Assembly: GCF_004134865.1 (NCBI RefSeq)
Contig: NZ_SDPO01000001.1
Coordinates: forward strand, 744,001 to 808,000
Length of the DNA: 64,000 bases
From: Agromyces fucosus
GTDB lineage: Bacteria > Actinomycetota > Actinomycetes > Actinomycetales > Microbacteriaceae
Direction: 5' to 3'
The notes beneath the pieces were generated by a model, which was not told the DNA's origin, searched no databases, and was given only the letters and a program-made list of their open reading frames with translations. Numbering within the stretch: the stretch's first letter is position 1; every line of letters starts with the position of its first letter. Shown here piece by piece: positions 43,557-54,300 of the stretch. The position numbers and the translations under genes were made by a program.

Positions 43557-44920
43557 GGTCGCACCCGCCGCATCACACGTGGGAGGTCGCCGATCGCACC
43601 GATCGTCACGACCGTGAGGCCGGACACCTTCGCGATGCGCGAGGCCGCACCGAACTCGGCGCGGAAGCCGATGGTCTGGGTGTCGAGGCCGAAGACGGTC
43701 TCGGCGGCGCGGAAGTCCGCCAGTGGCACCTGCGATCCCCCGACGATCATCACGACACTCGGCGGAGGCAGTCGCTTGGTCGCGTCCCTCGCGAAGTCGC
43801 GCAGGTTCGCGTGATCGCCGGATGTCTCGACCAGGCGCGAGGTGTCGTCGAGCAGCGACGTCGGAGTGGCGGTGGAGAGCGGCATCCGCTCGCTCACGAT
43901 GCTCATCCTCGTGCCGTCGCGCACGACCTGCACGCCGATCGAGGCCGTGATGGAGATCGCGAGCTCGAACTCGTCCTCGGAGGCGTAGGCGTCGCGGTCG
44001 GTCGTGTGCACGATCGTGAGCTGCGAACGGCGGGTCTCCTCGAACTGGCGCACCATGAGCTGGCCGGTGCGCGCCGACGTGCGCCAGTGCACGTTCCGGA
44101 GCGCGTCGCCCGGCTCGTAGGAGCGCAGGGCGTGGAAGGAGATGTCGTCGTTCGTGATCGTCTTCGTGACCTCGCCCTCGAGGTCGCGCACCAGGCCGGA
44201 CGCGCTCGGGGCCAGTCGGGCCGTCACGGGATGCACGAAGAGCTCGACCTCATCGGTCCACTTCACGGTGCGGCGCAGCAGCCCGAGCTGGTCGCCGCGG
44301 ACCGTGATCGCCGGCCCTGCCACGATGACGGCGCGGCGATGCGTCGGGACGGCGAAGAGTTCGTCGTGCTCGGCGCCCGGCGCGAGCACCGGAACCACGA
44401 ACTCCGCGACGGCACCGCCGACCGGCAGTTCCATGCGCGACGGGATCGACGGCTTCGCGGCGATGTTCGTCACGAGCATGCGCCCGAGCGCGCGCTCACC
44501 GGCGACGACGCGGTGCGGGTTCAGCTCGATGTGCACGCTGAAGTTGGCCCGGCCGAACACGAACGCGACCGCCACGAGGAGCGCGGCGGCGAGCGTCGCG
44601 CCGACGAAACCGAACTCGATCCAGCCGAAGACGCGGCTCAGCGCGAAGGCCACCACCGCGCCCGCGAGCACGATCCAGCCGAGCGGCGAGATGACGCTCG
44701 TCACCGGCGCTGCGAACCCGAAGACACGGCCGAGGGCCTGCCCCGACAGTCGCACTGCGTTCCTCAGGCCGCCCACGATGGATCGCCAGAGGCCCCGCAG
44801 CGCGATGGCGGTCTGCGAGGGCACGCGCGGGGCGGTCTCCGGGCGTTCGGGCGTGGCGGTGCTCGTCATGCCGCCGCGCGAGGGCGCTGCCGGGCGTTCG
44901 GGTGCCGTGGACCTGGTCAT
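43553..44920 (-). CDS. DUF58 domain membrane protein (giant-protein cluster)
   Basis: A 455-aa protein with two transmembrane segments at about residues 72-120 (VTSVISPLGWIVLAGAVVAF; GFVGATLAAALLVAVAFVF) and a C-terminal domain carrying the DUF58 motif YEPGDALRNVHWRTSARTGQLMVRQFEE (read in parts). The N-terminus shows an in-frame 51-nt tandem duplication: MTRSTAPERP is followed 17 residues later by MTSTATPERP, so translation may begin at 44920 or 44869. Overlaps with moxR (ATGA) and with the transglutaminase-like gene (GTGA) show tight coupling. Confidence 0.85.
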   Translation of the reverse strand: MTRSTAPERPAAPSRGGMTSTATPERPETAPRVPSQTAIALRGLWRSIVGGLRNAVRLSGQALGRVFGFAAPVTSVISPLGWIVLAGAVVAFALSRVFGWIEFGFVGATLAAALLVAVAFVFGRANFSVHIELNPHRVVAGERALGRMLVTNIAAKPSIPSRMELPVGGAVAEFVVPVLAPGAEHDELFAVPTHRRAVIVAGPAITVRGDQLGLLRRTVKWTDEVELFVHPVTARLAPSASGLVRDLEGEVTKTITNDDISFHALRSYEPGDALRNVHWRTSARTGQLMVRQFEETRRSQLTIVHTTDRDAYASEDEFELAISITASIGVQVVRDGTRMSIVSERMPLSTATPTSLLDDTSRLVETSGDHANLRDFARDATKRLPPPSVVMIVGGSQVPLADFRAAETVFGLDTQTIGFRAEFGAASRIAKVSGLTVVTIGAIGDLPRVMRRVRP

Positions 44921-45885
44921 GCCGCGCGGTACGCGGGCGGTTCGATGTCGACCAGCACTCGGCTCACGATGTCTTCGGCGGTGACGCCGGCGAAGTCCGA
45001 CTCGGGGTCGACGATGATGCGGTGCGCGAGCACCGGCACCGCCAGCTCGCGCACGTCGTCGGGCGTCACGTAGGTGCGGCCCTGTGACAGCGCCCACGTC
45101 TTGACGGCACGCGCGAGTGCGAGCGCACCGCGCATGCTGACGCCGAGGGTCGAGTCCTTGTGCGAGCGGGTCGCGGTCACGATGTGGTTGAGGTACGCGA
45201 GCACGGATGCATCGACGAACACCTCGGAGGCCAGCTGGGCCATCGCCGCCACCGAGCCGGGGGCGATGATCGGCGAGACCTTCGACGCACGGGCGCGGTT
45301 CGAGGAGTCGAGGAGCAGCGCGACCGCGGTGTTGTGGTCGGGGTAGCCGAGCGACGTCTTGATAAGGAAGCGGTCGAGCTGCGCCTCGGGCAGCGTGTAG
45401 GTGCCCGCCTGCTCGACGGGGTTCTGCGTCGCGATGACCATGAACGGACGACCGACGTCGTGGCTCACGCCGTCGACGGTGACGCGGCCTTCCTCCATGA
45501 CCTCGAGGAGGGCGGACTGCGTCTTCGGGCTCGCACGGTTGATCTCGTCGGCCAGCACGATCGAGGCGAAGATCGGGCCCTTGTGGAACTCGAAGACGCC
45601 CTTGCCCTGGTCGTAGATCGTCACGCCCGTGACATCCGACGGCAGCAGGTCGGGGGTGAACTGGATGCGCGAGTTCGAGCCGTCGAGCGTGTTCGCGAGC
45701 GCCTTGGCGAGCACCGTCTTACCGGTTCCCGGAACGTCTTCGAGCAGCACGTGGCCGTCGCTGAGGAGCGCGGTCACGACGAGCCTGATCACCTCGCGCT
45801 TGCCGAGGATCGCCTGGTCGACGTTGTCGACGAGCTTCGCGAAGGCGTCGGAGAACCAGTCCGCCTGTTCCTGTGTCACTGCCAT
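44917..45885 (-). CDS. MoxR family AAA+ ATPase (giant-protein cluster)
   Basis: A 322-aa AAA+ ATPase. Walker A EDVPGTGKTVLAKALA, Walker B/arginine region [24 protein letters not shown], sensor 1 IATQNPVEQAGTYTLPEAQLDRF. GAGGAG lies 8 nt before ATG 45885. The gene lies 43 nt downstream of giant protein 1 in the same direction and overlaps the DUF58 gene. MoxR-type ATPases act on VWA/DUF58 partners, so here it probably helps assemble or export-mature the surface proteins encoded just upstream; that link is by position only. Confidence 0.93.
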   Translation of the reverse strand: MAVTQEQADWFSDAFAKLVDNVDQAILGKREVIRLVVTALLSDGHVLLEDVPGTGKTVLAKALANTLDGSNSRIQFTPDLLPSDVTGVTIYDQGKGVFEFHKGPIFASIVLADEINRASPKTQSALLEVMEEGRVTVDGVSHDVGRPFMVIATQNPVEQAGTYTLPEAQLDRFLIKTSLGYPDHNTAVALLLDSSNRARASKVSPIIAPGSVAAMAQLASEVFVDASVLAYLNHIVTATRSHKDSTLGVSMRGALALARAVKTWALSQGRTYVTPDDVRELAVPVLAHRIIVDPESDFAGVTAEDIVSRVLVDIEPPAYRAA

Positions 45886-45928
45886 GTCTGCTCCTCTGAT
45901 GATTGCGGGCGCTGCCGGGTGCTTGCGG

Positions 45929-48900
45929 TCACCACGTGTCGTACCTGATGTTGTTCCACTGGCTTCCGCTGATTCCGCCCAGCGTTCGCGACGTGCCGCC
46001 GCTGACGTTCTCGAATCGCACGGCGATCGTCTCGCCTGCCTGTCGGATGCCGAGGTGGTTCTGGAGCTGCAGTCGGCCGCTCGCACCGATGTCGATGGTC
46101 TGCTGGTAGCCGCAGCAGGCACCGCCGCTGATGGTCGCGAAGACCCTGTAGGTTCCCGGGTCCATGTTGGCCCACGTGATGCGCACCTCGGCGCATCCGC
46201 CGCCGCCCGACTGGCATCCCATGCTCGCACCCTTGCCGATCGAGCCCGAGGGCTGCGGGGGCGGCGGGTCGTTGACGACCACGGAATCGCTCGCGATCGG
46301 GCCGGGCTTGCCGCTGCCGTTGTTGACCGCCCTCACGTCGACGGTCCAGGTGCCGGCACCGGCGCCGCCTGACGAGGCAGACGTCGCGTTCGTGTTCTGC
46401 CAGTTGCCGTTGTTCAGTCGCCATTCATAGCGGATGGCGCCGCCGCCCGTGACGGATGGTGCGTTCCAGTCGATCGAGAGGGTCGTCGGTGCATCCCCGC
46501 CCGCTCGGATCGTGACGTTCCTGGGCGCGCTCGGCGTGCCGTAGGGCGTAACGGTCGGGCTCGGTGCCGACGAGGTGCTGCCGATGTCGTTCGTCGCGAT
46601 CACGGTGAAGGCGTATCCCTGGCCGTTGGTCAGGCCGGTGATCGTCTGGGGCGTTCCTGCTGCGCCTGCGCCGAAGGGCTTCTCACCCCCGGCCCACTTC
46701 ACCAGGTACCCGGTGATCGGGGAATTGTTCGACGCTGGAGCCCGCCAGGTCACCACGGCTGAGGCATCCCCGGCGGATGCCGACGGCGCGGCGGGCGCGT
46801 CCGGCGCGGCGCGCACGATCACCGTCACGCGGCCCTGCACCTCGCGAGCCGGATCCTTGGTGCCGTCCTGCACGCGATAGACGATACTCAGCGTGCCGGT
46901 GAACGTCGGGCCGGTCTTCGCAGTGATGCCCGTCGAGGTGAACGTCACGCTCGCCGAACTGCCGACCGAGGCCTGATCGATCTGCGCGTCGATGACTCGG
47001 AGCGGGGTTCCCTCGGCCTCGAAGGGGTTGAGGTCGTTGGCGAGCACGTCGATCGTCTTCGACTGGCTGCGCAGCATCTCGATCGGCCCGTCGTCCCGCG
47101 GCACGGCCTTAGGCCGGGAGGAGCTCACGACCTCGACGTCGATCGAGCCGGGCACCGAGAACTCCTTGTAGTCGACGGTGAAGGTCAACGTGGTCTTCGT
47201 GCCGGGCTGCACGCCGAGCGGCGAGCTCACTGTGAGCATCGAACCGCTGATGCCGGCGGAGAAGTCAGCGCTCTGACCGCTGAGCCCGTTGTACGAGAGC
47301 TCCTGCAGCACCTTGTCGCTCGGGTGCCCGCTCGACTGCCGCAGGTCGATCTCCTGGGGAGCCTCGCCTGCCTCGATCTTCATCGTGCGAGGAGTGAAGG
47401 TCGGCGGCACGTCCTCGAAGTTCGGGTCGCCGACGGTGACGGGGATCGTCAGGAACGCCTTGCGGCCCTTCGGATCGCTCGCGCTCTCGCCGTCGGTGAC
47501 CTCGAAGGTCACCGCGGATTGGCCGCGGAAGTCCTTGGCCGGCTTGTAGGTCAGCGTGGAGGCGTCGGTCATCGGCGACGAGCCGTCGCCGTTCGTCGAC
47601 GTCGCGGAGAGGATGCGTGCGGGCTTGCCGGACGGCACGATCACGATGTCGCCCACGCTCCACGAGATCGTGCCGTTCATCCGGACGATCTGCGGACCGA
47701 GCTCGGCGAGATATGGCGGGGGGAAGGTCTCTTCCTCCTCCTTCTTCTCCGCATCGTCGGGATCGGTACTCGGCGGCACGATGACGAACGCCATCGCCGT
47801 GAGCTCGTCGACCTCGTTCGTGAGCCGGTAGGCGATCGCCTGTCGCTTCGAGGTCGGCTTGACCTTGACGGTGCCGTCGGTCATGACCTCGGCGTTCTCG
47901 GAGTTCGGCCCCTCGACCGTTACCACGAGGTCCTCGACGAGCCCACCGGGGTTCTGGGCGTCCTTCAGCGGGTCGACCGTCACGGTGCTCTTGTCGGCCA
48001 CTTGCTTGGGCTCGATCACCTGGTCGCGCGCGGTCGGCGGCTCGATCTTCGCGTCTTCGGTCACGAGCACCTGGATGAATGCGCCATCGGCGCCGCCGTG
48101 GCCGTTCGTGATCTCGTAGCGCACCGAGTTGCCGCCCTCGGCGTCGGGTGCCTCGACGAGCACGCGGTTGTTCTTCACGCTCGCCGTAAGCCCTTCGCCC
48201 ACCTCGGGCAGCTTCTTCTGCACCTTGATCGGGTAGCCGCTCGGGTCGGAGTCGTTCGCGAGCACGTCGATCGCGGCCCGGCGACCCGGCCGCAGTTCGA
48301 CGACATCGTCGACCGCGTTCGGCGGCAGCGCCTCGGTGGGGCGCGGGATCACGCCGATGCGGATCGTGCCGGTCGCCGATTTGCCGGCGGTGTCGGCCAC
48401 CTCGTACGTGAAGGACTCGGTGCCGGCCGACCCCGCGTAGGCCTCGTAGCTGATGTGGGTGCTGCCGATGTCGACGATCTTGCCGAGCGAGGGCGGCGTG
48501 GTGATGCCGACGAGCGTCACCGAGTCGCCATCGGGATCGATGCCGTCGAGCGGCACGTCGATCTTGACCGCGGTGCCCTCGAACGTGCGGGAGGTCAGTG
48601 GCAGCGGCAACGGCGCGCGGTTGCCCTTCGCGTCGGGACCGACGACCGTGAAGCGCACGACGGCAGAGGCGGACTGCTCGTAGTCGTCGAAGATCTTGTA
48701 GGTGGCCGTGTAGACGCCGGGTTCACTCGGCGCCTGATAGCGCACGGTGTCGTCGGCGGTGAAGACGAGGCCGCCGGCTCCGCTGACGTCCACGAGCTCG
48801 GAATCGAGCGTGAGCGGCGCGGCATCGGGGTGGTAGTCGTTCTCGAGCACCGGCACGGTGACGATGTCGCCGGCGCGCACGGTCACCGCGTCATCGGTCG

Positions 48901-51244
48901 CGACCGGCGGCTGGTGCTTGACGAGCGGCGGCACGGGCACGACGGTGACCGTGCTCGTCGAACTCGCGATGCCGTCGGAGACGGTGTACTCGAACTGCAA
49001 CTGCTGGGTGATCGCCTCGGACGCCGTGATGCGCGCCACGGTGTTGTTCAGCACCTCGACCGAGAGCAGGTCGCCGGATGCCTCGGTGTCGACCGTCTGC
49101 ACCGCGAGCACGCGCCCGCTCGGCGAGACGTCATTGGTGAGCAGCGCGAGCGTCGTCGGCTCCCCTGGCCGAAGGTATGCCGTGTCCTTCACTGCGATCG
49201 GCGGCGGCGACTCCCCGGGAGGGTCCTTCACATCGACCCGGACGAGCCCCACGCTCGTCGCCGCACCGGCGCCGAGGTTGTAGATGAAGATGTGGGTGCC
49301 GACCTGGTCGGAGGAGAAGGCGATCGCCCCGCGGTCGAGGTTCGGCGTGATCGTCGCGGAGGTGGAGGCGTTCTCGACGCCGAGCAGCGCCAACGGCTCG
49401 CCTGACGGAGTCAGGTCGTTCACGAGAGGTTGGATCAGCGTGGTCTCGCCGGCGAACACCTCGGCGAAGTCGGGCGTGCCGACCGGGTTCAGGGCCCCGG
49501 GCTCCTTGACGTCGACCGTGAGCACCCCGGCAGTCGTGAGTGTGCCGTCGGAGACGACGTACTGCACCTCCTTCGTGCCGAGCTCGCCGGTCTTGTGCTC
49601 GAACGTGACGTAGCCGTCGGGTGCGAACCGCACCGAGTCGCCGCTCGTCGGCGAGGCGCTCACGAGGAAGACGTCATCGCCGTCGGGGTCGACCCAGTCG
49701 GCGAGCACGTTGTAGCCCATCGACTTGCCCTGCTCGACGCTGATCGCGCCAGACCGGATCGCGACCGGGGCGTTGTTCTCGGCCGTCGGCCGGATGGTGA
49801 GGTCGACGTGGGCCTGAGCCACGCCCAACCTGCCGTCGTCGGCGGTGTACTGGAACGAGACGGTCCCCGCGGCATCCGGCGAAGGAGTGAACTGCAGGGC
49901 GCGCCCGCCGTCGATGACCTCGAGACGGCCCGACTGCTCGGCGATCTCGCTGATGTTCGTCGCGGTGAGCACGTCGCCGTCGGGGTCGGTGTCGTTCTCG
50001 AGGATCTCGAGCACGGTGGTGCGGCCGGGCCGCACCCCGAACGTGTCGTCGCGCGCGGTCGGCGGCCGGTTCGTCTCGCTGCGCTCGGCGAGGGTGTCTT
50101 CGAACGTCTGCTGCGAGGCCTTCTCCTCGCCCTCTTCCGCGTCGCTCTCCTCGGGCGGAGTGACCTCGTCCCAGTTGTCGACGAGTCGCATGTTCGCGTC
50201 GACGAGCCAGACGTTGCCGTTCGTCAGGTTGTTGAGCGCGATGACGCTGCGATTGACCCGGAACTCGAGTCGTGAGCCCGTCGTGACCTGATCGATCGAC
50301 TGCACCTCGGGCTTCTGCCCGTCGCACGCGCTGACGTATCGACCGACGCCCGCCCACGCCCCGTGCGCGCACCCGTCGAGCCAGACGGGGCTCGCGACCG
50401 CTGCCGAATCGGCGGGTGCGTCGATGTCGGCGTCGATGACGTTCACGTCGCCGCCGGCGAGCGGCACTTGGAGCAGCGAGTCACCCGTCGCGAGCAGCAC
50501 TGAATCGTTCTCAGCGCCGACCTGCTGGATCTTGAGCGCCCGCTCGTCGAGTTCCCTCGCGGCGCCGTCGATGATGACCGCGTTCTGCTTCGTGTCGAGG
50601 ATGACGGGCTCGTCGCCGACGACGGAGAGCTGGTGCTCGCCGATCGCGGGCAGCGCGCTCGCCTCGGGCTCGGCACCGGGCTCGGCGATCTTCACGAGCT
50701 CGTCATGTTCGGGGGACGTGGCGTAGACCACCCCCTCCTTCGACACCGCGACGCGGGAGTCCGAGCCGAGCTGCGAGATCGGCTCGGTGTCGGCCGGGTT
50801 CAGCTGCAGCTCTCCGGCAGCACTCGTGACCCAGAGTTCCCCCTTCGGCGACAGGATTGCGAGCGTCTCGCCGCCGTGGGCGACCTCGGAACCGGGAGGG
50901 GCAGCGACACCCTGACCGAGGGTCGTGAAGGCGGGGTCGATGCGCTCGATCGAGCCGAGGCTCTTGTCATAGAGGAAGACGTCTTCGCCGTCCTGCAGCA
51001 CGTCGAACGCGTTCGAGGCGGTGTTCACGGCGGCGTCGAGCTCCTCGATCTGCCGGTTGAGACGACCCGCCAGCAGTTCCTTGCCGTTGGTCACCCACAC
51101 CTCGCGTGCGGCGAGGTCGACATCCGTGACGGGGAAGCCCTGATGGAGCACCGCGAAGGTCAGCGGAACCCCGGCGAGGAGCGTGATCGCGACGGTGGAG
51201 GCTGCGACCTTTCGCGCGCGCACCCACGACGTGAAGGCACCCAC
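45929..51244 (-). CDS. Giant membrane-anchored surface protein 1: propeller-like domain, Ig-like array, FN3, unique tip
   Basis: 1771 aa. A short basic N-terminus and one helix (VAASTVAITLLAGVPLTFAV) anchor it, so the chain projects outward. Residues about 45-385 look like a beta-propeller (REVWVTNGKELLAGRLNRQI). From about 390 to 1480 come about eleven Ig/cadherin-like (Big_9-type) domains with Ca-site motifs such as ENDTDPDGD, DWVDPDGDD and GIDPDGDSV; then two FN3 domains (about 1485-1660). The tip (about 1660-1771) is unique: GCQSGGGGC and GGACCGY, ending in RYDTW. No LPXTG motif. GTG 51244 has GGGGAG 6 nt upstream. Strongly similar to protein 2 except for the last FN3 and tip. Confidence 0.85.
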   Translation of the reverse strand: MGAFTSWVRARKVAASTVAITLLAGVPLTFAVLHQGFPVTDVDLAAREVWVTNGKELLAGRLNRQIEELDAAVNTASNAFDVLQDGEDVFLYDKSLGSIERIDPAFTTLGQGVAAPPGSEVAHGGETLAILSPKGELWVTSAAGELQLNPADTEPISQLGSDSRVAVSKEGVVYATSPEHDELVKIAEPGAEPEASALPAIGEHQLSVVGDEPVILDTKQNAVIIDGAARELDERALKIQQVGAENDSVLLATGDSLLQVPLAGGDVNVIDADIDAPADSAAVASPVWLDGCAHGAWAGVGRYVSACDGQKPEVQSIDQVTTGSRLEFRVNRSVIALNNLTNGNVWLVDANMRLVDNWDEVTPPEESDAEEGEEKASQQTFEDTLAERSETNRPPTARDDTFGVRPGRTTVLEILENDTDPDGDVLTATNISEIAEQSGRLEVIDGGRALQFTPSPDAAGTVSFQYTADDGRLGVAQAHVDLTIRPTAENNAPVAIRSGAISVEQGKSMGYNVLADWVDPDGDDVFLVSASPTSGDSVRFAPDGYVTFEHKTGELGTKEVQYVVSDGTLTTAGVLTVDVKEPGALNPVGTPDFAEVFAGETTLIQPLVNDLTPSGEPLALLGVENASTSATITPNLDRGAIAFSSDQVGTHIFIYNLGAGAATSVGLVRVDVKDPPGESPPPIAVKDTAYLRPGEPTTLALLTNDVSPSGRVLAVQTVDTEASGDLLSVEVLNNTVARITASEAITQQLQFEYTVSDGIASSTSTVTVVPVPPLVKHQPPVATDDAVTVRAGDIVTVPVLENDYHPDAAPLTLDSELVDVSGAGGLVFTADDTVRYQAPSEPGVYTATYKIFDDYEQSASAVVRFTVVGPDAKGNRAPLPLPLTSRTFEGTAVKIDVPLDGIDPDGDSVTLVGITTPPSLGKIVDIGSTHISYEAYAGSAGTESFTYEVADTAGKSATGTIRIGVIPRPTEALPPNAVDDVVELRPGRRAAIDVLANDSDPSGYPIKVQKKLPEVGEGLTASVKNNRVLVEAPDAEGGNSVRYEITNGHGGADGAFIQVLVTEDAKIEPPTARDQVIEPKQVADKSTVTVDPLKDAQNPGGLVEDLVVTVEGPNSENAEVMTDGTVKVKPTSKRQAIAYRLTNEVDELTAMAFVIVPPSTDPDDAEKKEEEETFPPPYLAELGPQIVRMNGTISWSVGDIVIVPSGKPARILSATSTNGDGSSPMTDASTLTYKPAKDFRGQSAVTFEVTDGESASDPKGRKAFLTIPVTVGDPNFEDVPPTFTPRTMKIEAGEAPQEIDLRQSSGHPSDKVLQELSYNGLSGQSADFSAGISGSMLTVSSPLGVQPGTKTTLTFTVDYKEFSVPGSIDVEVVSSSRPKAVPRDDGPIEMLRSQSKTIDVLANDLNPFEAEGTPLRVIDAQIDQASVGSSASVTFTSTGITAKTGPTFTGTLSIVYRVQDGTKDPAREVQGRVTVIVRAAPDAPAAPSASAGDASAVVTWRAPASNNSPITGYLVKWAGGEKPFGAGAAGTPQTITGLTNGQGYAFTVIATNDIGSTSSAPSPTVTPYGTPSAPRNVTIRAGGDAPTTLSIDWNAPSVTGGGAIRYEWRLNNGNWQNTNATSASSGGAGAGTWTVDVRAVNNGSGKPGPIASDSVVVNDPPPPQPSGSIGKGASMGCQSGGGGCAEVRITWANMDPGTYRVFATISGGACCGYQQTIDIGASGRLQLQNHLGIRQAGETIAVRFENVSGGTSRTLGGISGSQWNNIRYDTW
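50469..50578. repeat. 110-bp tract identical to 55870-55979 (copy in giant gene 1)
   Basis: Every base from 50469 to 50578 matches 55870-55979 in the paralogous gene, including third codon positions, while the flanking sequence differs every few codons. This looks like a gene-conversion tract. It lies in the propeller-like domain. Confidence 0.7.
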
Positions 51245-51312
51245 TCGTCACTCCCCTGATCGCGATTCGAAGCTCGACATGGCGTCGAAGCCGAACCCCC
51301 ACACCGGGGTAC

Positions 51313-51357
51313 ACGCTAACACGATCACTGGGCGCCGCGGCATGGGGAGGACTCCCC
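51313..51357 (-). promoter_or_regulatory. Promoter of giant gene 1 with upstream palindrome
   Basis: Read on the minus strand: palindrome GGGGAG-TC-CTCCCC (51344-51357), exactly 25 bp, then -10 box TAGCGT (51313-51318) and the conserved extension GTAC. The start codon lies about 62 nt beyond the expected transcription start. The same arrangement precedes giant gene 2, with the 25-bp spacer diverged in sequence. The palindrome lies just upstream of where -35 would be, an activator-type position. Confidence 0.6.
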
Positions 51358-51383
51358 ACGCAATCGCTCGCCTGCTGTACGCC

Positions 51384-54300
51384 CTATCCCCTGAAGTCCA
51401 CGTGATTGCTCTCATGGCCGCCCACTGTCACGTAGGCGTCCGACCACCCGCAGTAGCCGCTCGACGCAGCCCAACTCCCACGGAAGGAGCCCCTGCCGTC
51501 GGCACCGATCGACATCGTCATCGTGCGGAAGGGACCGTTGCAGTACGTCTGGAGCGTCTGGGTCGTGTTCGGCGGGAACCACTCGACATCGACGTTGTAG
51601 TAGAAGCCGCCGCTTTGGGGGGTGCCCCGGGACAACGTCACCTTGGGTGCCGGTTGCGTGGCGGTCGCCGTGTCGGAGAGCGTCCACTCGCCGCAACCGC
51701 CTGCGTTGCAGGCCTGGACCTTGAAGTTGTGCGCATACCCGATGCCGGCGTTTCCCGGCGCGCTCAGCCCCGACGTCGAGCCCGACTTCGTGCTGTTCAG
51801 CACGAACTGCCAGTTGTACGAGGTGATCGGGCTGCCGTTGGCCGACGCAGCGCCCCACGTCAGCCTGATCTCGCCGGAACCGTCGCTCGAGGCCCAGAGG
51901 TCCGCCCACGGCGGAGCGCTGGGCTTGCCGAACGGGATGACCGGATCGCTCGCGGCCGAGGCCTGCGAAGTGCCGGTGTCGTTCGTCGCCGTCACGGTGA
52001 ACTTGTAGCTCGTGCCGTTCGAGAGGCCGGTGATGGTCTGCGCGCTGCCGGCAGCCGATGCACCGAACGAGTCGCTTCCGCCGGCCCAGCTGACGGTGTA
52101 CCCCGTGATGGGATCGTTGTTGCTCGCGGGAGCGTTCCAACGCACGGTCGCCGACTGGTCGCCAACGGTCGCCGTCGGCTTGCCCGGCGCATCGGGCGGA
52201 GCACGCACGATGACGGTGGCCCGACCGGCGACCTCACGGGTCGGATCCTTCGTGCCGTCCTGCACGCGATACACGACGCTCAGAGTGCCCGTGAACGTCG
52301 GCCCGGTCGTCACGGAGATGTCGGTCGCCGTGAAGCTGACGCTCGCGGCCGAACCCACCGATTGCTGATCGATCTCCGCCTCGATGATGCGAAGCGGCGT
52401 GCCTTCGGCAGCGAACGGGTTGATGTCGTTGGCGAGCACGTTGATCTTCTTCGTCTGCGAGCGCAGCATCTCGACCGGCCCGTCGTTACGCGCCTGCGCC
52501 TCCGGCCGCGACGAGGTCACGACCTCGACCTCGATCGACCCGGGAACCGAGAACTCCTTGTAGTCGACCGTGAACGTGAGCGTCGTCGTCGAGCCCGGCT
52601 GCACGCCGAGGGGTGCGCCGACCGTCAGGTTCGACCCGCTGATGCTCGCCGTGAAGTCGGCGTTCTGCCCCTCGAGTCCGTTGTACGTGAGCTCCTGCAG
52701 CACCTTGTCGCTCGGGTGCCCGCTCGACTGGCGGAGATCGACCGTCTGCGGCTTCTCCCCCGCCTCGAGCTTGATGCTGCGCGGGGTGAAGGTGGGCGGC
52801 GCGTCCTCGAAGTTCGGGTCGCCGACCGTGACGGGGATCGTCAGGAACGCCTTCTTCCCCTTCGGATCATCCGCGCTCTCGCCGTCGGTCACCTCGAAGG
52901 TCACCGTCGCCTGACCGCGGAAGTCCTTCGCCGGCTTGAACGTGAGCGTCGACGCATCCGTCATCGGTGACGACCCGTCGCTGTTCGATGCCGTCGCGGA
53001 GAGGATGCGGGCAGGCTTGCCCGACGGCACGATCACGATGTCGCCGACGTTCCACGAGATCGTGCCGTTCATGCGCACGATCTGCGGACCGAGTTCAGCG
53101 AGGTACGGCGGGGGGAAGGTCTTCTCCTCTTCCTCGTCATCCTTCTTCTCCGCCTCGTCGGGGTCGACCTTCGGCGGCACGATGACGAACGCCATCGCCG
53201 TGAGCTCGTCGACCTCGTTCGTGAGTCGATAGGCGATCGCCTGGCGCTTCGAGGTGGGCCGCACCTTCAGGGTGCCGTCGGTCATCACCTCGGCATTGTC
53301 CGCGTTCGGTCCCTCGACCGAGACCACGAGGTCCTCGACGAGCCCGCCGGGATTCTGCGCGTCCTTGAGCGGGTCCACCGTGACGGAGTTCTCGTCGGCG
53401 ACCTGCTTCGGCTCGATCACCTGGTCGTGCGCCGTCGGCGGCTCGATCTTCGCGTCCTTCGCGACGAGCACCTGGATGAACGCGCCGTCGGCGCCGCCAT
53501 GCCCGTTCGTGATCTCGTAGCGGACCGAATTGCCGCCCTCGAAGTCGGGAGCCTCGACGAGCACGCGGTTGTTCTTCACGCTCGCGGTGAGGCCTTCGCC
53601 GACCTCGGGCAGTTTCTTCTGCACCTTGATGGGGTAACCGCTCGGGTCGGAGTCGTTCGCGAGCACGTCGATCGCCGCCCGGCGACCGGGGCGAAGCTCG
53701 ACGACGTCGTCGACGGCGTTCGGGGGAAGCGCCTCGGTGGGTCGCGGGATGACGCCGATGCGGATGGTGCCCGTGGCCGTCTTGCCGGCCGTGTCGGCGA
53801 CCTCGTACGTGAACGATTCCGTGCCGGCGGATCCTGCGAACGCCTCGTAGCTGAGGCTCGTGCTGCCGTTCTCGATGACGCGACCGAGGGATGGCGGGGT
53901 CGTGATGCCGACGAGCGTGACGGAGTCGCCGTCGGGATCGATGCCGTCGAGCGGCACGTCGATCTCCACCGCCGTGCCCTCGAAGGTGCGCGAGGTGAGC
54001 GGCAGGGGCAGCGGTGGCCGGTTCGACTTCGCGTCGGGGCCGACGACCGTGAAGCGCACCGTCGCGGTCGCCGTCTGCTCGAAGTCGTCGAGCACTCGGT
54101 AGGCGACGGTGTACACGCCGGGCTCCTGCGGCGCCTGATACCGCACCGTGTCGTCGGCGACGAACACGAGCCCACCGGCGGCCGAGACGTCCACGAGCTC
54201 GCGATCGAGCGTGAGCGGCGCAGCATCCGGGTGGTAGTCGTTCTCGAGGACGGACGCCGTCGCGATGTCGCCGGCGCGCACCGTCACCGCGTCATCGACC

